The notes under the pieces are model-generated. The model saw only the letters and a program-made list of their open reading frames with translations, did no database searches and was not told the DNA's origin. Made by a program: the position numbers and the translations under genes. Below, one piece after another: positions 12,553-14,973 of a stretch of DNA of 14,973 nucleotides (position 1 is its first letter; every line of letters starts with the position of its first letter). This stretch comes from JASMHC01 sp964476515 (lineage in GTDB: Bacteria > Pseudomonadota > Alphaproteobacteria > Rhodobacterales > Rhodobacteraceae). Location of the stretch: NCBI GenBank assembly GCA_964476515.1, contig CAYZAY010000060.1, forward strand, positions 1-14,973, given 5' to 3'.

Positions 12553-14385
12553 TTATTCCGCAGCCACCGCCGACGTATCGTTCTCGGCCAATTGCATTTG
12601 CCAAAGGGCAGCGTAGCGGCCATCCAGCTTCAACAGTTCATCATGCCCGCCTCGCTCCACGATCTTGCCGTCTTCAAGCACCACGATCTCGTCCGCTTCG
12701 ACAATCGTCGACAAGCGGTGCGCGATGGTCAGAACCGTCCGCCCCTCGCCCGCCCGATTAAGAGCTTCTTTGATTTCATGCTCGGTTTCCGTATCAAGCG
12801 CGGATGTCGCTTCATCAAGCAACAGGATCGGCGGGTTCTTAAGCAACGTTCTGGCGATCCCCACGCGCTGTTTCTCACCGCCTGACAACTTCAGTCCGCG
12901 TTCACCAACCGGCGTTTCGTAGCCTTCGGGTAGCGACTGAACAAAGTCGTGGATTTGCGCCGCTTTAGCGGCATTGATCACGTCTTCTTCGGTGGCGTTC
13001 GCCTTGCCATAGGCAATGTTGTAGCGGATTGAATCGTTAAACAGCACGGTGTCCTGTGGGACCACGCCGATTTGATTGTGCAGGCTTTCCTGCGTTACAT
13101 CCCGCACGTCTTGACCATCAATTTTAAGCGCCCCGTCGGTGACGTCGTAAAAGCGAAACAGCAAGCGGCCAATGGTTGATTTGCCAGACCCAGAAGGCCC
13201 GACGATCGCGACGGTCTTTCCAGACTCCACCTCAAGCGAAACGCCTTTTAGAATTGGCCGCTCATCCGAATAGCCAAAGTGCACATTTTCCAGCGTCACT
13301 TTGCCTGACGACACATTGATTGCAGGAGCATCCTCTTTGTCGGTGATCTCCGCTGGTTGTTCGAGCAGATCGAACATTTCGCCCATGTCGATAAGAGCTT
13401 GGCGGATTTCGCGGTACACCGTGCCAAGGAAACCAAGTGGCAAAGTAATCTGGATCATATAGGCGTTAACCATGACAAAATCGCCAACTGTCAGCGTTCC
13501 GGCCTGCACAGCAAGCGCTGCCATAACCATAACCGACACAAGACCACCTGTGATGATAAACGCCTGACCACCGTTCAAAAACGCAAGCGATTGCGCGGTA
13601 ATGATCGCGTTCTTTTCGTAGCCGCGCATGGATACATCATAACGCTCGGCTTCACGCTTTTCGGCGCCGAAGTATTTGACGGTTTCAAAGTTCAACAGGC
13701 TGTCGATGGCTTTTTGGTTCGCGTCAGTGTCCTGTTCGTTCATCCGACGGCGGATCTGCACGCGCCATTCAGTGACGCGGAAGGTGAACCAAACATAAAG
13801 ACCAATCGTGACAACGATAACACCAAGATAGGACGCACCAAGGCTAACCGCTAGAATTCCCGCGACGATAGCCAGCTCAAGGATCAGCGGCCCAAGATTG
13901 AAAAGCATAAAGCGCAGAAGGAATTCAACGCCCTTAACTCCACGCTCAATGATCCGGCTTAAACCACCGGTCTTGCGGGTGATGTGGTAACGCATTGAAA
14001 GATTGTGGATATGCGTGAATGTCTCAAGCGCTACACGGCGAAGTGCCCGCTGTCCCACACGCGCAAATACGGAATCGCGCAACTGTTGGAACAAGACCGC
14101 CATCAAACGTGTCCCGCCATAGGCCAAGGTCAGACCTACGGCCCCCAGCACAAACTGAGACGTCCCATTTTCAGCAAAAGCATCGACAGAAAGGCCAAAC
14201 AGATACGGCGTGACAGCTGCAACGATCTTTGCAAGTAGCAAGAGCAGCAATGCAACCACAACACGCCACTTCACCCAGAACTGTCCTTCTGGCCAAAGGT
14301 AAGGCGCAACCTTGCGGATAGTCCGCATGCCCGACCCTTGTTGACGCTTGATTTCTTCTTCGCTGGCTGTTGCCCAACCTGCCAT
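12553..14385 (-). CDS. Atm1-type ABC exporter (fused membrane and ATPase domains)
   Basis: A 610-residue half-transporter working as a homodimer in the inner membrane. The membrane domain with about six helices spans about 40-325; the ATPase domain runs from about 362 to 598. Walker A is GPSGSGKST (396-404), Q-loop Q444, signature LSGGE (500-504), Walker B ILLLDE (520-525) and the switch histidine H556. The segments RYHITRKTGGLSRIIERG (132-149), DSLLNFETVKYFGAE (228-242) and LNGGQ (270-274) are characteristic of the Atm1/HMT1 family, whose members bind glutathione there and export glutathione-linked sulfur or metal compounds for iron-sulfur assembly or metal resistance. All catalytic residues are present. 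A GGGGGA ribosome site precedes the ATG. A terminator separates it from the LysM gene upstream, so it probably has its own promoter within or after that hairpin. The cargo is not known. Confidence 0.93.
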   Translation of the reverse strand: MAGWATASEEEIKRQQGSGMRTIRKVAPYLWPEGQFWVKWRVVVALLLLLLAKIVAAVTPYLFGLSVDAFAENGTSQFVLGAVGLTLAYGGTRLMAVLFQQLRDSVFARVGQRALRRVALETFTHIHNLSMRYHITRKTGGLSRIIERGVKGVEFLLRFMLFNLGPLILELAIVAGILAVSLGASYLGVIVVTIGLYVWFTFRVTEWRVQIRRRMNEQDTDANQKAIDSLLNFETVKYFGAEKREAERYDVSMRGYEKNAIITAQSLAFLNGGQAFIITGGLVSVMVMAALAVQAGTLTVGDFVMVNAYMIQITLPLGFLGTVYREIRQALIDMGEMFDLLEQPAEITDKEDAPAINVSSGKVTLENVHFGYSDERPILKGVSLEVESGKTVAIVGPSGSGKSTIGRLLFRFYDVTDGALKIDGQDVRDVTQESLHNQIGVVPQDTVLFNDSIRYNIAYGKANATEEDVINAAKAAQIHDFVQSLPEGYETPVGERGLKLSGGEKQRVGIARTLLKNPPILLLDEATSALDTETEHEIKEALNRAGEGRTVLTIAHRLSTIVEADEIVVLEDGKIVERGGHDELLKLDGRYAALWQMQLAENDTSAVAAE

Positions 14386-14405
14386 GTGCCATCCCCCAAA
14401 AATGA

Positions 14406-14431
14406 AAAGGCGAACCCAAAAGTTCGCCTTT
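14406..14431 (-). terminator. Rho-independent terminator after the LysM gene
   Basis: Read on the minus strand, AAAGGCGAAC and GTTCGCCTTT form a perfect 10-bp stem with a 6-base loop, followed by TTTTCATTTTT when the stem's last bases are counted. It lies 18 bases after the LysM stop and 20 bases before the ABC exporter start, so it should largely uncouple the two genes. Confidence 0.82.
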
Positions 14432-14449
14432 ACCTATGTGTTGGATATC

Positions 14450-14973
14450 TTATTGACCAGAGGTCCGCTTCTTTTTCTTTGCACCGGGCGGTGCGGGCAG
14501 GTCAAATATCTGACCGGGATAGATCAGATCAGGGTTGCGGATCTGATCCTTGTTTGCCTCAAAAATACGAACGAAAAGAACACCACTTCCGTAGTTTTCA
14601 CGCGAAATCGCCCAAAGCGTTGATCCCGGCTGAACGACCTCGACTGACACAAGCGGCCTGCGTGTCTGTGCGGCTTCGATCACCTTGGCGGGTTCTTCGC
14701 GTTTGAATGGCGTTTCGACCCGTTGCAGAACATCCCCGTTTTCGGCGATCTGATCGATTCGAAGCGTATAAACGCCGGGTGCGACATCAACTAACTCAGC
14801 ACTCCATTCCCCTGGCTCTGGAACGATAAGTTCGATGACAATGGAATTGTTCAGGTACACTCTTAGGAAACCCGCAGGGCTAATTCCTGCAAGTTGCACA
14901 GCGCCGTCGTCAGAATAGGAAATCGCCGAGATCGACAATTGGTCCATGACAACTGGGCTTTCAGACGCTGGCT
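14450..14973 (-). CDS. LysM-domain protein, C-terminal part (cut by window edge)
   Basis: The frame is open from the stop at 14450 to the right edge of the window with no stop, so this is the C-terminal portion, at least 174 residues, of a longer protein. The methionine at 14947 is probably internal because the residues before it (PASESPVV) run on smoothly in family-like composition. The visible part has a beta-rich segment with PAGFLRVYLNNSIV, like an Ig-like or carboxypeptidase-regulatory domain, and a C-terminal LysM domain from about VEVVQPGSTLWAIS to YPGQIFDLP. LysM domains bind peptidoglycan or chitin-like glycans. The tail is basic (KKKKR). An envelope or peptidoglycan-associated role is likely; a signal or membrane segment would lie outside the window. 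It ends at a strong terminator before the Atm1-type gene. Confidence 0.85.
   Translation of the reverse strand, partial: PASESPVVMDQLSISAISYSDDGAVQLAGISPAGFLRVYLNNSIVIELIVPEPGEWSAELVDVAPGVYTLRIDQIAENGDVLQRVETPFKREEPAKVIEAAQTRRPLVSVEVVQPGSTLWAISRENYGSGVLFVRIFEANKDQIRNPDLIYPGQIFDLPAPPGAKKKKRTSGQ

Noticed and set aside
1..14973. Mobile element, phage, defence or CRISPR island
   Set aside because: No transposase, integrase, terminal repeats, tRNA junction or spaced repeats are visible; the genes are mostly chromosomal housekeeping genes and their regulators.

Overview
The window looks like an ordinary stretch of chromosome from an alphaproteobacterium of the order Rhodobacterales, probably the marine Roseobacter group. 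The reasons are: (i) subunit I of an aa3-type oxidase whose ligand residues fall at exactly the residue numbers known for Paracoccus denitrificans; (ii) an FNR/FnrL-like box in front of it; (iii) an alphaproteobacterial-style ubiquinone-pathway hydroxylase; (iv) paired Lrp regulators next to ilvC; (v) moderate GC content estimated by eye. I see no transposase, integrase, tRNA, rRNA or CRISPR array. Gene density is high, and no gene-free gap exceeds about 150 bases.

Layout, left to right. Positions 1-1884: ctaD (aa3 cytochrome oxidase subunit I) with an upstream FNR-like site and a good intrinsic terminator. Positions 1912-2711: a two-gene module of a cysteine-free ArsR-type repressor and an SRPBCC/AHSA1 protein, preceded by two tandem 16-bp palindromes, the second of which covers the repressor's own start codon. 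Positions 2790-4554: yqeY (minus) and carA (plus), divergent, each with a recognisable promoter. Positions 4581-6470: a 26-bp palindrome followed by a large membrane glycosyltransferase with an MshEN-like N-terminal domain. Positions 6467-7114: a GntR/FCD regulator, convergent with the glycosyltransferase and overlapping it at interlocking stop codons. Positions 7215-9133: a HAD pyrimidine 5'-nucleotidase-like gene and a UbiH-type FAD hydroxylase. Positions 9137-11253 (minus): two translationally coupled Lrp/AsnC genes followed by a class V aminotransferase. Positions 11385-12456: ilvC, divergent from the Lrp pair, with a hairpin terminator. Positions 12553-14973 (minus): a LysM protein cut by the window edge, a terminator, then an Atm1-type ABC exporter.

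Likely functional links. The Lrp pair shares an AT-rich control region with ilvC and precedes the aminotransferase, which suggests an amino-acid-responsive regulon covering branched-chain biosynthesis and a transamination step. The ArsR-SRPBCC pair looks self-regulated. The other genes are mostly single housekeeping units (respiration, pyrimidine and arginine precursor synthesis, ubiquinone synthesis, export of glutathione-linked compounds).

I do not see a clear new multi-gene system. The most unusual items are the glycosyltransferase with a modified MshEN-like domain behind a long palindrome, and the tandem operator that overlaps the ArsR start codon.
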